In this document: in pieces, positions 42,652 to 52,941 of the stretch
Layout of the letters: each line of letters opens with the position of its first letter
How positions within the stretch are numbered: position 1 is the first letter of the stretch
Assembly (NCBI GenBank): GCA_900468625.1
Contig: UBUL01000016.1
Location: forward strand, 62,001 to 126,000
DNA: 64,000 bases
Reading direction: 5' to 3'
From: Hyphomicrobiales bacterium
GTDB taxonomy: Bacteria; Pseudomonadota; Alphaproteobacteria; Rhizobiales; Rhizobiaceae
Program-made: the position numbers and the translations under genes
Notes under the pieces: model-generated
What the model was told of the DNA's origin: nothing
Databases searched by the model: none
Seen by the model: the letters and a program-made list of their open reading frames with translations, nothing else

Positions 42652-43443
42652 ATGACGACTGACATTGACGGTTTTGCCGGGCGCCTGAAGCGCCGCGAGA
42701 ATGGCGGCATGATCTCCGGCTGGGTCGGCATACCCGACGCGATGCTCGTCAACCATCTGGCGCAGGAGGATTTCGATGCCGTCGTTTTGGACATGCAGCA
42801 TGGCATGTGGGACATGGAGACCGCTGCAAGCGGCATCGCCTATGTGCGCCTCGCCGGCAAGCCGGCAGTAGCCCGCATTCCAGTCGGCGATTTTGCCGCT
42901 GCATCGCGGCTTCTTGACGCCGGCGCTTCCGCCATCATCGCGCCGATGATCAATTCTGCCGATGACGCCCGCGCCTTGGTGAAGGCGACAAAATATCCGC
43001 CGCTCGGCGAGCGCAGCTGGGGGCCGTCGCTTGCTCTCAATCATTTCGGCCTAGCAGCCGAAGATTATCTGCAAAGCGCAAATAGCCTGACTGTTACCAT
43101 CGCCATGGTCGAAACCAGAACCGCTCTTGACGCGATCGATGAGATTCTTGCCGTTGACGGTATCGACGGCGTCTTCGTCGGGCCGTCCGATCTTTCCATC
43201 GCGCTTTCGAACGGAGCGCGGCTTGCGCCTAACAGCGCGGCAATCGATCAGGCGCTTGCGACCGTGCTCACGCGCTGCCGCGCGCACGGCAAGGCGATCT
43301 GCGCCTTCGGCAGCGATGGCGATCGCGCCGGACAATACTTGAAGCTCGGCGTTGATTTGGTCATCGCCGGCACTGAAACGGCGCAGTTGCGGACAGGTGC
43401 GCGCGCCGCCATCCAGACCGCACGCAACGTCATTCAATCGTAG
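42652..43443 (+). CDS. HpcH/HpaI-family aldolase
   Basis: A 263-residue class II pyruvate-dependent aldolase. Family features are DAVVLDMQHGMWDMETAASG with catalytic H50, AVARIPVGD with the substrate-binding Arg, then GASAIIAPMINSADDARALV and IAMVETRTALDAIDEIL with the metal-binding Glu, and GVFVGPSDLSIAL. Relatives cleave 2-keto-3-deoxy sugar acids (including KDR from rhamnonate) or 4-hydroxy-2-oxoheptanedioate. The substrate is not fixed by sequence. It is a single gene, separated from the rha locus by a regulator pair, so a link to the alternative rhamnonate route is only a suggestion. Confidence 0.88.
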   Translation: MTTDIDGFAGRLKRRENGGMISGWVGIPDAMLVNHLAQEDFDAVVLDMQHGMWDMETAASGIAYVRLAGKPAVARIPVGDFAAASRLLDAGASAIIAPMINSADDARALVKATKYPPLGERSWGPSLALNHFGLAAEDYLQSANSLTVTIAMVETRTALDAIDEILAVDGIDGVFVGPSDLSIALSNGARLAPNSAAIDQALATVLTRCRAHGKAICAFGSDGDRAGQYLKLGVDLVIAGTETAQLRTGARAAIQTARNVIQS

Positions 43444-43469
43444 AATGTCGGCTTGGCGATGAACAGGCT

Positions 43470-43489
43470 GCCCGGGAACATTTCCGGGC
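43470..43489. terminator. Short hairpin in convergent gap
   Basis: GCCCGG (43470-43475) and CCGGGC (43484-43489) with an 8-base loop lie 27 bases after the aldolase stop. It is placed between convergent genes; there is no T-run. Confidence 0.4.
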
Positions 43490-43593
43490 ATGCCCATGCG
43501 GCATATGTGATGCTGATCTGCCGTGTCGGGGGGTCCATCGGTATCGACCAGAACGGCAGGCGCAAAGAGTTCGGCCGACAAGCGGTGGGGTCG

Positions 43594-43743
43594 CTAGTTC
43601 ACGAGCTTTACGTAGCAAGGCCTGTAATTCTCTAAACCGCAGCCGCCGCCGACGGCCTGTGCCGGCGTGATCGTGTTTTGAATGGCGATCACTGCAAGTG
43701 CTACGGCGATGATTGTCAAGACGGTTTTTGTATATTTGTCCAT
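43594..43743 (-). CDS. 49-residue secreted or membrane-anchored microprotein
   Basis: A 49-codon gene read on the minus strand from ATG (complement of 43741-43743) to TAG. The protein begins MDKYTKTVLTIIAVALAVIA, a short basic N-terminus and a hydrophobic span. It continues QNTITPAQAVGGGCGLENYR and ends PCYVKLVN, so cleavage after AQA would leave about 19 residues with two cysteines. AGGGAAA lies ahead of the start. I recall similar short proteins (MDKYTK..LT(V/I)IA) in other rhizobia, which supports it. The 294 bases to its right contain no further gene I trust. Its function is unknown. Confidence 0.65.
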   Translation of the reverse strand: MDKYTKTVLTIIAVALAVIAIQNTITPAQAVGGGCGLENYRPCYVKLVN

Positions 43744-44037
43744 GAGATTTCCCTACGGAATAGAATGGCGAATGATATACAGCTTATAATTGATTTTATG
43801 GAAGTAAATCCCTTGGGTTGCAGTTTGGCTTATTGGCCTGGATATTCGATCGGCAGCTTGAAAGCATGCCGATATCGGGTCGGCGCGTCACCTTGCGGAC
43901 CGTTGCCATGGCTCGGTTATGACAGCCAAGCGTGCGCTGAAGGAGTGATCCCGCTTTTGAAGCGAATCCTCAAGTCGCCGCTTGCTTTTGCCGTTTGCGT
44001 CCTAAATCTGTCTACAGTCGTGCGGAAGGAGGTCGTC

Positions 44038-44412
44038 ATGATCAAATCGCTGGCATTCATCAGTCTTGTCGTGATGCCGGTTGCGGCTTTCGCGCAATCA
44101 GCCGATCTTGAAGCAACCTGCAAAACCGTAGCCAAGAACTTCTTCCTGTCGGACGGTCTTGCGATTGGTGCCGTCCAATCCTTTCCGGAGCTGAAGCCGC
44201 CCGGCGTGAGCATGGCCTATTCCACCCGGCAGGGAACGTCTCCCGCCGAGATGACCGACACGTTCGAATGCGAATTCGACAAGCCTGACAAACCCCATAA
44301 TCTCGCAAAGTTTTGCGTATCGAGCACGTGTTATACGCCGAATGACAGCGATGCGGACCGCAAGCGGCGGTTCGAAGAGATGCGCATCCTTTTGCAGCGA
44401 GCAGAAAAGTAG
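44038..44412 (+). CDS. Small secreted cysteine-containing protein
   Basis: A 124-residue protein with a strong GGAAGGAGG site ahead of ATG 44038. The frame is open from 43678, but the added part is not protein-like. Residues 1-19 form a Sec signal (MIKSLAFISLVVMPVAAFA). The mature part has four cysteines (EATCKTV, FECEFD, KFCVSSTCY), enough for two disulfides, and ends with a charged helix DADRKRRFEEMRILLQRAEK. No known domain is recognised; a periplasmic location is inferred. Confidence 0.75.
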   Translation: MIKSLAFISLVVMPVAAFAQSADLEATCKTVAKNFFLSDGLAIGAVQSFPELKPPGVSMAYSTRQGTSPAEMTDTFECEFDKPDKPHNLAKFCVSSTCYTPNDSDADRKRRFEEMRILLQRAEK

Positions 44413-44721
44413 ACGCATGAATACGGAAGGTGCCGGCTGTTGCTTCCTTTCGGGATCTGGATTGCGGTAACTTTTGCGGCAGCAGACATTGCAGGTGCGC
44501 GAATGTGTGTGGGCAAGAGATAAGGCGCCTGCACAGCTTGCGACGCATGCTTTGCGGGCGTCGGCACGAGTTCCGCAATACTCGGGCTTGCCGGCATGGA
44601 ACTCATAGTGTCGTCACGGGTTTGGAAGCTCAGGGCCGGATGAATGCCAGCCATCGAACCGATGCGGTGTTCTTTGCCAAATCTCTCATGCTCGCGGTGA
44701 AGGCAAACGAAGATATCTGCG
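44413..44721. other. Intergenic region upstream of the MFS gene
   Basis: About 310 bases. Antisense and forward frames overlap here but show poor composition. No repeat or RNA element is recognised. Confidence 0.45.
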
Positions 44722-45942
44722 ATGACCACGATTGCCGATCAAAAAACCAAGACAGAGTCGAACGATACCGCCGCCTTTATGGTGGTCGCCGCTATGATGG
44801 CGGTCATGTTTATGGGCAGCACGCTCGTGACGCCCCTTTACGCTTTGTATCGACATGCCTTCGGCTTCTCGGAATTCATCTTGACCCTGGTTTATGCCGT
44901 TTACGCCGTCGGCAATTTCGTCGCCCTTCTCATATTCGGACGGTTGTCCGATGAGATCGGCCGCAAACCGATCGGGCTTACAAGCCTTGGACTGGCGAGC
45001 ATCAGCACGCTGATTTTCCTGGCCGCTTTGAGTACAGGCTGGCTGTTTTGGGCGCGAATGCTCAGCGGATTCGGTGTTGGACTTGCCTCCGGTACGGCGG
45101 CGGCGTGGCTTGCAGAATTGGATACGGCTGAGCAAAAATCCCGCGCTACTCTCATCACGTCGAGTGCCAATTTCATCGGAATAGCCCTCGGGCCTTTGGT
45201 GTCGGGTGCTTTGGCCCAATATGCGCCTTGGCCGCTGCGTCTTTCCTTTCTGGTCTATTTGGCCGTCTTGGCGATCATCGGCGTACTGGTCGCACGCACG
45301 CGGGAAACGGTGGAAATGCCGCGCCGGAGCTGGCGGGCGGTTTCCTTGCGGCCGAGGCTCGGCGTTCCGACGGAATTGCGGGTTTCTTTCATCGCGCCGG
45401 CCGTTACCGCCTTCGCCACTTTCGCCGTCATCGGCTTTTATGCCGCACTCCTTCCAACCATCCTTGCCGAGAGCCTGCACCAGACGAATGTGGCTGTCGG
45501 CGGGGCCGTTGTGTTCGAGCTGTTCCTTGTCGCAACCCTCGTGACGATCGTCACACGGCAAATCGAAAGTCGCCTTGCAATGCTGAGCGGGTTGGTGATG
45601 CTTCTGCCGAGTCTCGCCCTGCTCGTTCTGGCGCAGGTGCTTGGCTCGACCTTTATCCTGCTCACCGGAACCGCGCTGAGCGGCTGCGCCGCGGCCCTCG
45701 GCTATCGCGGTAGCCTTCAGGTCGTCAATAAAATTGCGCCTGAAGAGCGGCGGGCGGAGGTCGTTTCCAGCTATTACGTCGCGATGTTTCTCGGCAATTC
45801 GGTTCCGGTAATCGGGGTTGGTCTGATGACGGTTATTGCCAGTGCGAACGTCTCCAGCCTTGTCTTCGCTTGCGTCATCGCGCTATTTGCGGTCGGCGCT
45901 CTGGCGACGGGTATCAAATATACCCCGCAGTCCCGCCGCTGA
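44722..45942 (+). CDS. MFS transporter (drug/metabolite efflux type)
   Basis: A 406-residue major facilitator with about 12 membrane spans. Motif A of the family is in the first cytoplasmic loop (FGRLSDEIGRKPIGLTSLGL). The fifth-helix region has ASGTAAAWLAELDTAEQKSR and ANFIGIALGPLVSGALAQY, in place of a typical motif C. A central loop RTRETVEMPRRSWRAVSLRP separates the two halves. It resembles the drug-proton antiporter-like MFS proteins; direction and cargo are not shown by sequence. It stands alone, 171 bases ahead of the aldo-keto reductase. Confidence 0.9.
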   Translation: MTTIADQKTKTESNDTAAFMVVAAMMAVMFMGSTLVTPLYALYRHAFGFSEFILTLVYAVYAVGNFVALLIFGRLSDEIGRKPIGLTSLGLASISTLIFLAALSTGWLFWARMLSGFGVGLASGTAAAWLAELDTAEQKSRATLITSSANFIGIALGPLVSGALAQYAPWPLRLSFLVYLAVLAIIGVLVARTRETVEMPRRSWRAVSLRPRLGVPTELRVSFIAPAVTAFATFAVIGFYAALLPTILAESLHQTNVAVGGAVVFELFLVATLVTIVTRQIESRLAMLSGLVMLLPSLALLVLAQVLGSTFILLTGTALSGCAAALGYRGSLQVVNKIAPEERRAEVVSSYYVAMFLGNSVPVIGVGLMTVIASANVSSLVFACVIALFAVGALATGIKYTPQSRR

Positions 45943-46113
45943 ACGGGACCTGGCAATTGCAACATGCGGTCGCCGGCATCCCTTCGAGAAATTCAGGTAA
46001 TCACCGACGGCTGTTTTTCATCCGTGAAAAGTACTCTGCGGATTTGGCTGTTTATCACTCGGGAACGCCACTTTATTTCTGCCTGTAATGCCAGACGATT
46101 TTGGAGGGACAAT

Positions 46114-47109
46114 ATGCTGACGAAACCCGATAGCGCTACGACAATGGTTCTCTGGAACGGTCGCGAAATTCCGCGCCTGGGCATGGGATGCTGGGCGATT
46201 GGTGGCCCGTTTTATGCCGGCGACGTGCCGCTTGGCTGGGGCGACGTCGACGACGATGAATCAATTCGTGCTATCGAACGGGCTGTGGATCTCGGCATTC
46301 GCTTCTTCGACACCGCCTCTAATTATGGGGCCGGGCACTCCGAAGAGGTGGTCGGCAAAGCGATCGGCAATCGAGACGAGATCGTCATCGCTACCAAATT
46401 CGGTTTCGCGACGAATGAGAAGACCAAACAGGCGACAGGTGCTTTCGCCGATCCTGCCTTTATCCGGCAGTCGGCCGAGACGTCTTTGCGCCGGTTGCGC
46501 CGCGACCGCTTGGACCTGCTGCAGTTCCATCTCAACGATTTTCCGCTGGAAGCGTCGGATGAGGTCTTCGAGACGCTCGAAACGCTGAAGGCCGAAGGCA
46601 AGATCGACGCTTTCGGCTGGAGCACGGACCATCCGGATCGCGCCGCGCGTCATGTGCATCGCATGGGATTCGTTTCGGTCCAGCATACGATGAATGTCTT
46701 CGAGCCGGTTCCTGCGATGATCGAAGTCATCGAGCGCAATGGTTTGATCTCCATCAATCGCGGTCCGCTCGCTATGGGACTGCTCAGCGGCAAGTTCACG
46801 CCCGACAAGGCCGTCGGCGAGAAAGACGTCCGCGGCGCAAGCCTCGACTGGATGGTCTATTTCAAGGACGGCAAGATTGCTCCTGAATTTGCCGTCCGCC
46901 TGGATGCCGTTCGCAAGCTGCTGACTGAAGATGGCCGCACGCTCACGCAGGGTGCGCTTGCGTGGCTATGGGCACGCTCGCCGCGCACGCTGCCAATTCC
47001 AGGCTTCCGTACGGTTGCCCAGGTCGAAGAAAATGCCGGCGCCCTGGCGAAGGGACCATTGCCGGCCGATGTGATGGCAACGATCGATAAGGTACTCGCC
47101 GATCTTTAG
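46114..47109 (+). CDS. Aldo-keto reductase
   Basis: A 331-residue NADPH-dependent aldo-keto reductase (beta-alpha barrel). Markers are the N-terminal REIPRLGMGCWAIGG, the catalytic block IRFFDTASNYGAGHSEEVVG with Asp and Tyr, EIVIATKFGF with the Lys, and LDLLQFHLNDFPLE with the His. The C-terminal IPGFRTVAQVEENAGAL binds the cofactor phosphate. I start it at 46114, with GGAGGGAC ahead, since the upstream 50 residues are not family-like. Substrate unknown. It is convergent with an SDR gene. Confidence 0.9.
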   Translation: MLTKPDSATTMVLWNGREIPRLGMGCWAIGGPFYAGDVPLGWGDVDDDESIRAIERAVDLGIRFFDTASNYGAGHSEEVVGKAIGNRDEIVIATKFGFATNEKTKQATGAFADPAFIRQSAETSLRRLRRDRLDLLQFHLNDFPLEASDEVFETLETLKAEGKIDAFGWSTDHPDRAARHVHRMGFVSVQHTMNVFEPVPAMIEVIERNGLISINRGPLAMGLLSGKFTPDKAVGEKDVRGASLDWMVYFKDGKIAPEFAVRLDAVRKLLTEDGRTLTQGALAWLWARSPRTLPIPGFRTVAQVEENAGALAKGPLPADVMATIDKVLADL

Positions 47110-47171
47110 CTCCAGCTTGGACGGAGAGGCCTGTTCAGGTCCAATCCGGATGGGAAATAGGCAAGCCATAC

Positions 47172-47966
47172 TCAGGCAACGAAACGGACCACGCCGCCAT
47201 CGACGCGCAGAGCCGCGCCGGTGGTTGCGGAAGCCTGCTCCGAACATGCGTAGACGATCATATTGGCGACTTCGTCAGTCGTTGCGAAACGCCGGATGAG
47301 GCTCGTCGGGCGGGCCGATTTCAGGAATGCCTGCTCGGCGTCGTCCTGCGTGATCCCTTGATCCTTGGCTTTCGCGGCCATCCAGTTCGACAGGATCTCG
47401 GATCTCGTGGGGCCTGGAAGGACGGCGTTGACGGTGACGCCCGTGCCCGCAACAGATTCCGCCAGGCCTCGGGAGATCGCAAGCTGCGCCGTCTTCGTCA
47501 TCCCATAATCGATCATCTCCTTGGGAATGTTGACGGCGGACTCGCTGCTGACGAAAACGACGCGGCCCCAGCCCTTTTGCACCATTCTCGGCAAATAGTG
47601 ACGTGTCATGCGCACACCGCTCATGACGTTGATCTCAAAAATGCTCAGCCAGTCTTCATCGGTCGTGTCGACGAAGTCTCTCGGTACCGCCGTCCCAAGA
47701 TTGTTGACGAGGATGTCTGCGTCCGGCGCCTGCGCGAAGAAGGCGTCGGCGCCTTCCGCCGTCGAGAGATCGGCGGCAATGCCTGAAATGTCGTTTTCGG
47801 GAAAGGCCCGCCGCATCTGCTGCACGGCCTCATCGACCCGGGCATTTCCGCGGCCGTTGATGACGACCGATGCACCGGCGCGAGCCAGTCCCTCTGCCGT
47901 AGCACGGCCGATGCCGGCCGTTGATCCCGTCACAACGGCCTTGCGGCCTTTAAGCTCGATGTTCAT
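47172..47966 (-). CDS. Short-chain dehydrogenase/reductase
   Basis: A 264-residue classical SDR. The cofactor motif is AVVTGSTAGIGRATAEGLAR, DILVNNLGTAVP gives the NNxG element, and the catalytic set is VFVSSESAVN with Ser and DYGMTKTAQLAISRGLAE with Tyr-x-x-x-Lys. The start at 47966 has GGAG ahead; the frame continues to 48023 without support. The specific substrate is not recognisable. It is convergent with the aldo-keto reductase. Confidence 0.9.
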   Translation of the reverse strand: MNIELKGRKAVVTGSTAGIGRATAEGLARAGASVVINGRGNARVDEAVQQMRRAFPENDISGIAADLSTAEGADAFFAQAPDADILVNNLGTAVPRDFVDTTDEDWLSIFEINVMSGVRMTRHYLPRMVQKGWGRVVFVSSESAVNIPKEMIDYGMTKTAQLAISRGLAESVAGTGVTVNAVLPGPTRSEILSNWMAAKAKDQGITQDDAEQAFLKSARPTSLIRRFATTDEVANMIVYACSEQASATTGAALRVDGGVVRFVA

Positions 47967-48642
47967 GTCATCTATCTCCGATTGCGGATGGCGGGGCGGA
48001 TACTCGGACAATCGAGATTGCAAGTGTACATCGTCGCGGTTCCTCTTTGAATACGTCCCGGAAGATTAGGGGTGTCGAGGCGGGCACCTCCGAGGAAAAG
48101 GCCGTGGCCATTGTCTTCTCTGTAGTCTCTTTGCACTGATATTCGCCGCGATGGCTGCTGGACGAAGGACGCATCGGCAAGACGATCTCGGAGACCGCCA
48201 TGCTGCTTTTGCCCGGCCATCTCGACCTGCGCGGATTGGGCGCGGCCGAAATGGCGGATTTCCTTCGCTCGGGACGGCTGCATCGGGTATCGTCGAGGCC
48301 GGCTTTTCATGCTCGGGTGATCACGACGGCATTCGGGCACTCTGACCGCTCGCGCGGCGTGATTGCAATCCACAGCAGCTGCTGTCGCCCCGATCCGGTA
48401 CCGCGCGCAATAAATGAGGGACGTTTCTCACGGAGTGCGCTATAGAATTGAGAAAATACAGCCCTTATGGACTGCGGGCTTGACGAAAAGGCGGTGCCTG
48501 AGGAAGCATTGCTCGCTTGTCGTAGGGAACGGAGGCTCTGCCGCATAGTTTTGGAGGATCAGGAAATTCGGCATCCGACGTCTGGAGACGGCGGCGGCTG
48601 AACACGGGCGTTTTGAGGACGCCGTCAAAGGAGGAGGAACGC
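47967..48642. other. Long intergenic region, possible coding remnant
   Basis: About 675 bases ahead of the CUT1 operon. A forward frame from about 48155 to 48445 reads WLLDEGRIGKTISETA, then PGHLDLRGLGAAEMADFLRS, with high third-position GC to about 48330. GGAG precedes the ATG at 48200. This could be an 81-residue gene or the eroded remnant of a larger one; no family is recognised. The rest shows no genes. The CUT1 promoter should lie near 48420-48600. Confidence 0.35.
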
Positions 48643-49890
48643 ATGCGCAAATTGATGATGGCACTGGTCGGCGCCACAGCGCTGGTTGCAGCGAGCGTGA
48701 CCGGCGCTCTTGCCGAAGGCAAGAAAGCCGAAGTCCTGCATTGGTGGACGTCTGGCGGCGAGGCTGCGGCCGTGAAGGAACTTGCCAAGGCATTCAATGC
48801 CGCCGGCGGTGAATGGGTGGATACGGCGATTGCCGGCTCGGGCTCGACTGCCCGTCCGATTGGGATCAACCGTATCATCGGCGGCAATCCGCCGACGGCC
48901 ATGCAGTTCAATACCGGCACGCAGATGAACGAACTGGCCCAGCAGGGCCTGCTGCGACCGCTCGACGATATCGCCAAGCAGCAGGATTGGAAATCGGTGC
49001 TGACGCCGGCCTTCTATCAGGCCATCCAATTTCAGGGCCATATCTATGGCGCTCCGATCAACGATCATGGCCAGAACTGGGTCTTCTATTCCAAGGCCGT
49101 CTTCACCAAGGCCGGCGTCACGCAGGAGCCGAAGACCTGGGACGAAATGTTTGCCGCGCTCGACAAGATCAAGGCCGCCGGCCTGATCCCGGTCGCCGTC
49201 GGCGGCCAGCCCTGGCAGCTGCAGTCGATGTTCAATGCCATTCTGCTCGGCGAAGGCGGCAAGGATCTCTATGCCAAGGTCTGGAAGGACCTCGATACCG
49301 ACGCGGTCAAATCCGATAAGTTCAAGCATGTTGCGGAAGTCTTCGCCAAATTGCGCAACTATCAGGACCCGGGCAGCCCTAACCGCGACTGGAACGTCGC
49401 GACCGGCATGCTGATCGACGGCAAGGCCGGTATCCAGTTCATGGGCGACTGGGCCAAGGGCGAATTCATCCATGCCGGCCTCGTTGCGGACAAGGATTTC
49501 GGCTGCATTCTCGGGCCGGGTGAATCCAATTTCATGATGGGCGGCGACATCTTCGTCTTCCCGGTCCTCAAGGACAAGGCCGCCATCGATGCGCAGACCC
49601 TGCTTGCAACGGTCATCATGTCGAAGGAAGGTCAGCTTGCCTTCAACTCCAAGAAGGGATCCGTACCCGTGCGTCTCGACGTCGATACGTCGAAGCTCGA
49701 CGCCTGTGCCCAGAAGGGCCTGACCGCGCTCAAGGATCCGAGCCGCCAGATCCTCGCGCCGGATGTGCTTACGGCTCAGGATATCGTCCAGACGGAACAG
49801 GATCTGGTCGCTCAATACTGGACGACGCCCAGCATGACCGCAGACCAATTCGCCAGTCAGTTCGCTCAGGTGATTGAACAGGCGAAGTAA
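48643..49890 (+). CDS. CUT1 sugar ABC substrate-binding protein (GtsA-like)
   Basis: A 415-residue family 1 solute-binding protein. AAAGGAGGAGG precedes ATG 48643. The signal is MRKLMMALVGATALVAASVT with cleavage after ALA. The mature start EVLHWWTSGGEAAAVKELAK and later YGAPINDHGQNWVFYSKAVF, GIQFMGDWAKGEFIHAGL resemble the glucose/mannose-binding proteins of Pseudomonas GtsABCD systems. The ligand is probably a hexose, but not certain. First gene of the rightward operon; a hairpin follows it. Confidence 0.9.
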   Translation: MRKLMMALVGATALVAASVTGALAEGKKAEVLHWWTSGGEAAAVKELAKAFNAAGGEWVDTAIAGSGSTARPIGINRIIGGNPPTAMQFNTGTQMNELAQQGLLRPLDDIAKQQDWKSVLTPAFYQAIQFQGHIYGAPINDHGQNWVFYSKAVFTKAGVTQEPKTWDEMFAALDKIKAAGLIPVAVGGQPWQLQSMFNAILLGEGGKDLYAKVWKDLDTDAVKSDKFKHVAEVFAKLRNYQDPGSPNRDWNVATGMLIDGKAGIQFMGDWAKGEFIHAGLVADKDFGCILGPGESNFMMGGDIFVFPVLKDKAAIDAQTLLATVIMSKEGQLAFNSKKGSVPVRLDVDTSKLDACAQKGLTALKDPSRQILAPDVLTAQDIVQTEQDLVAQYWTTPSMTADQFASQFAQVIEQAK

Positions 49891-49910
49891 GCTTCGATCG
49901 ACATCCATGC

Positions 49911-49933
49911 GGCGGCAGGTATCTCCTGCCGCC
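49911..49933 (+). terminator. Hairpin between binding-protein and permease genes
   Basis: GGCGGCAGG (49911-49919) and CCTGCCGCC (49925-49933), a 9-bp stem with 5-base loop, 20 bases after the binding-protein stop. There is no U-run. Such structures often protect the upstream message or partly terminate it, so more binding protein than permease is made. Confidence 0.55.
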
Positions 49934-49965
49934 GGTTTCCATGAATGCTGAGGAGGAGCGCGCCC

Positions 49966-50904
49966 ATGAGCAGCCAAGACACGAGCGCGACTGCCGTAAA
50001 GACAGCTGTTGCGCCTGCGAGCGTCAGCCGCAGGAAGATGCATATTTCGCCCTATGTGGCCTTGTTTCCGGCTTTCGCCATTGTGCTTCTCGCCTATGTC
50101 GTTACCGTCATATGGAACATCTGGATATCCTTCACCGACAGCAAGGTGCTGCCGGTCAATATCTTCGTCGGCACCAAGCAATATGAGCGGTTGTTTACGA
50201 CCGCACGCTGGCTGCTGTCGCTGCAGAACGTCGTCGTCTTCGGCATTCTGTTCATTGCCGGCTGCCTGATCCTCGGCTTTCTTCTCGCCGTTGCGCTCGA
50301 TCAGAAGGTCCGCTTCGAAAACACGTTCCGGACGATCTTCCTCTATCCTTTCGCCATGTCCTTTATCGTGACCGGGCTCGTTTGGCAGTGGATCATGAAC
50401 CCGTCACTGGGCCTGCAGAAGGTTGCCGACAGCATCGGCTTTACCTGGTTCCGCTTCGACTGGATCGTTCAGAGCGATCTCGCCCTCTACGTCATCGTGC
50501 TTGCCGGCATCTGGCAATCGTCCGGCCTTGTCATGGCAATCATGCTCGCTGGTCTGCGCGGCGTCGATCGTGAATTGTGGAAGGCGACGCGTATCGACGG
50601 CATACCGAGCTGGCGTGTCTATCTTCATATCGTCATCCCGATCCTCAGGCCGACCATCATCACCGCCAGCGTGCTTCTGGCGATTGCCGTTGTCAGGGTT
50701 TACGAACTGGTTTTGGCGACGACCGGCGGCGGGCCGGGGATATCGACCGAAGTACCTGGCAAATTCATCATGGATTACCTGTTCGGGCGCGGCAACATCG
50801 GTCTCGCGACCGGGGCATCGACAGTCATGTTCGTCACTGTGGTCATCTTGGTGACGCCTTGGCTCTATTATGAATATTTCCGGGAAAAGCCGAGGGGGAA
50901 CTGA
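49966..50904 (+). CDS. CUT1 sugar ABC permease (MalF type)
   Basis: A 312-residue permease with six to seven membrane spans. The ATG at 49966 has GAGGAGGAG ahead. It shows FRTIFLYPFAMSFIVTGLVW and the ATPase-docking loop around DRELWKATRIDGIPSWRVYL (E-A-A type), then IVIPILRPTIITASVLLAIA. It overlaps the next permease gene by one base at TGATG. It pairs with the MalG-type permease. Confidence 0.92.
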   Translation: MSSQDTSATAVKTAVAPASVSRRKMHISPYVALFPAFAIVLLAYVVTVIWNIWISFTDSKVLPVNIFVGTKQYERLFTTARWLLSLQNVVVFGILFIAGCLILGFLLAVALDQKVRFENTFRTIFLYPFAMSFIVTGLVWQWIMNPSLGLQKVADSIGFTWFRFDWIVQSDLALYVIVLAGIWQSSGLVMAIMLAGLRGVDRELWKATRIDGIPSWRVYLHIVIPILRPTIITASVLLAIAVVRVYELVLATTGGGPGISTEVPGKFIMDYLFGRGNIGLATGASTVMFVTVVILVTPWLYYEYFREKPRGN

Positions 50905-51812
50905 TGTCGATACCATCTTCCGTCACTGGTGCCATTAAGGGGCCGACCGGGCGAAAGCCGCAGCATATGACCCCCGGCCGCATCGGACTCTATCTCTTTC
51001 TCGTCATTGCGGCTCTATTTTTTCTGCTGCCGCTTTACGTGATGCTCGTCACCTCGTTCAAATCCATGCCGGAAATCCGGCAGGGCAATATCTTCGCCTT
51101 TCCGCAGATGTGGACGGCGGATGCCTGGGTGCAGGCGTGGAGCACGGCCTGCACGGGGCTCGAATGCGGCGGTATCAGCGTCGGTTTCTGGAATTCGGTC
51201 AAGATCCTGATCCCGAGCATGATCCTGTCGATCTTGATCTCGTCGCTGACCGGCTATGCGCTGTCCTTCTGGCGGGTCAAGGGCGCAAACGTGCTCTTTG
51301 CCATTCTGCTGCTCGGCGCTTTCATCCCCTATCAGGTGTTCATCTATCCGCTGGTCCTGATCTATCGCGATATCGGCATCTATTCGACGCTGCCCTGCAT
51401 CATCATCACCCACACGGTCTTCGGCCTGCCGGTTTTGACACTTCTATTCCGCAACTATTATTCGAGCCTGCCGATGGAGCTCTTCAAGGCGGCCCGCATC
51501 GATGGCGCCGGGCTCTGGCAGATCTTCTTCCGGCTGATGATCCCGATGTCGATCCCGATCCTAGTGGTAGCGGCGATCCTGCAGGTGACCGGCATCTGGA
51601 ACGACTTTCTCTTCGGCGTGGTTTTCGCCGGCCGGGAGAACTTCCCCATGACCGTGCAGCTCAACAATATCGTCAACTCCACCCAAGGCGAGAAGCTCTA
51701 CAACGTCAACATGGCGGCAACCATTCTCACCGCGCTCGTTCCGCTGATCGTCTATTTCGGCTCCGGTCGCTGGTTCGTGCGCGGCATCACCGCCGGTGCA
51801 GTCAAGGGATAG
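50904..51812 (+). CDS. CUT1 sugar ABC permease (MalG type)
   Basis: A 302-residue permease. Markers are LLPLYVMLVTSFKSMPEIRQ, GAFIPYQVFIYPLVLIYRDI and the docking loop LPMELFKAARIDGAGLWQIF, followed by RLMIPMSIPILVVAAILQVT. The C-terminal FGSGRWFVRGITAGAVKG is typical. It is translationally coupled to the preceding gene and followed 3 bases later by the ATPase. Confidence 0.92.
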   Translation: MSIPSSVTGAIKGPTGRKPQHMTPGRIGLYLFLVIAALFFLLPLYVMLVTSFKSMPEIRQGNIFAFPQMWTADAWVQAWSTACTGLECGGISVGFWNSVKILIPSMILSILISSLTGYALSFWRVKGANVLFAILLLGAFIPYQVFIYPLVLIYRDIGIYSTLPCIIITHTVFGLPVLTLLFRNYYSSLPMELFKAARIDGAGLWQIFFRLMIPMSIPILVVAAILQVTGIWNDFLFGVVFAGRENFPMTVQLNNIVNSTQGEKLYNVNMAATILTALVPLIVYFGSGRWFVRGITAGAVKG

Positions 51813-51815
51813 CTC

Positions 51816-52901
<1,086 letters not shown>

Positions 52902-52941
52902 GATGCCGTGCCGCGCCTTCGCAAAGGCGCGCGGCGCAATT

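Noticed and set aside
48625..50181. 518-residue leftward frame across the CUT1 binding protein
   Set aside because: Antisense to a gene with strong ribosome site, signal peptide and family motifs.
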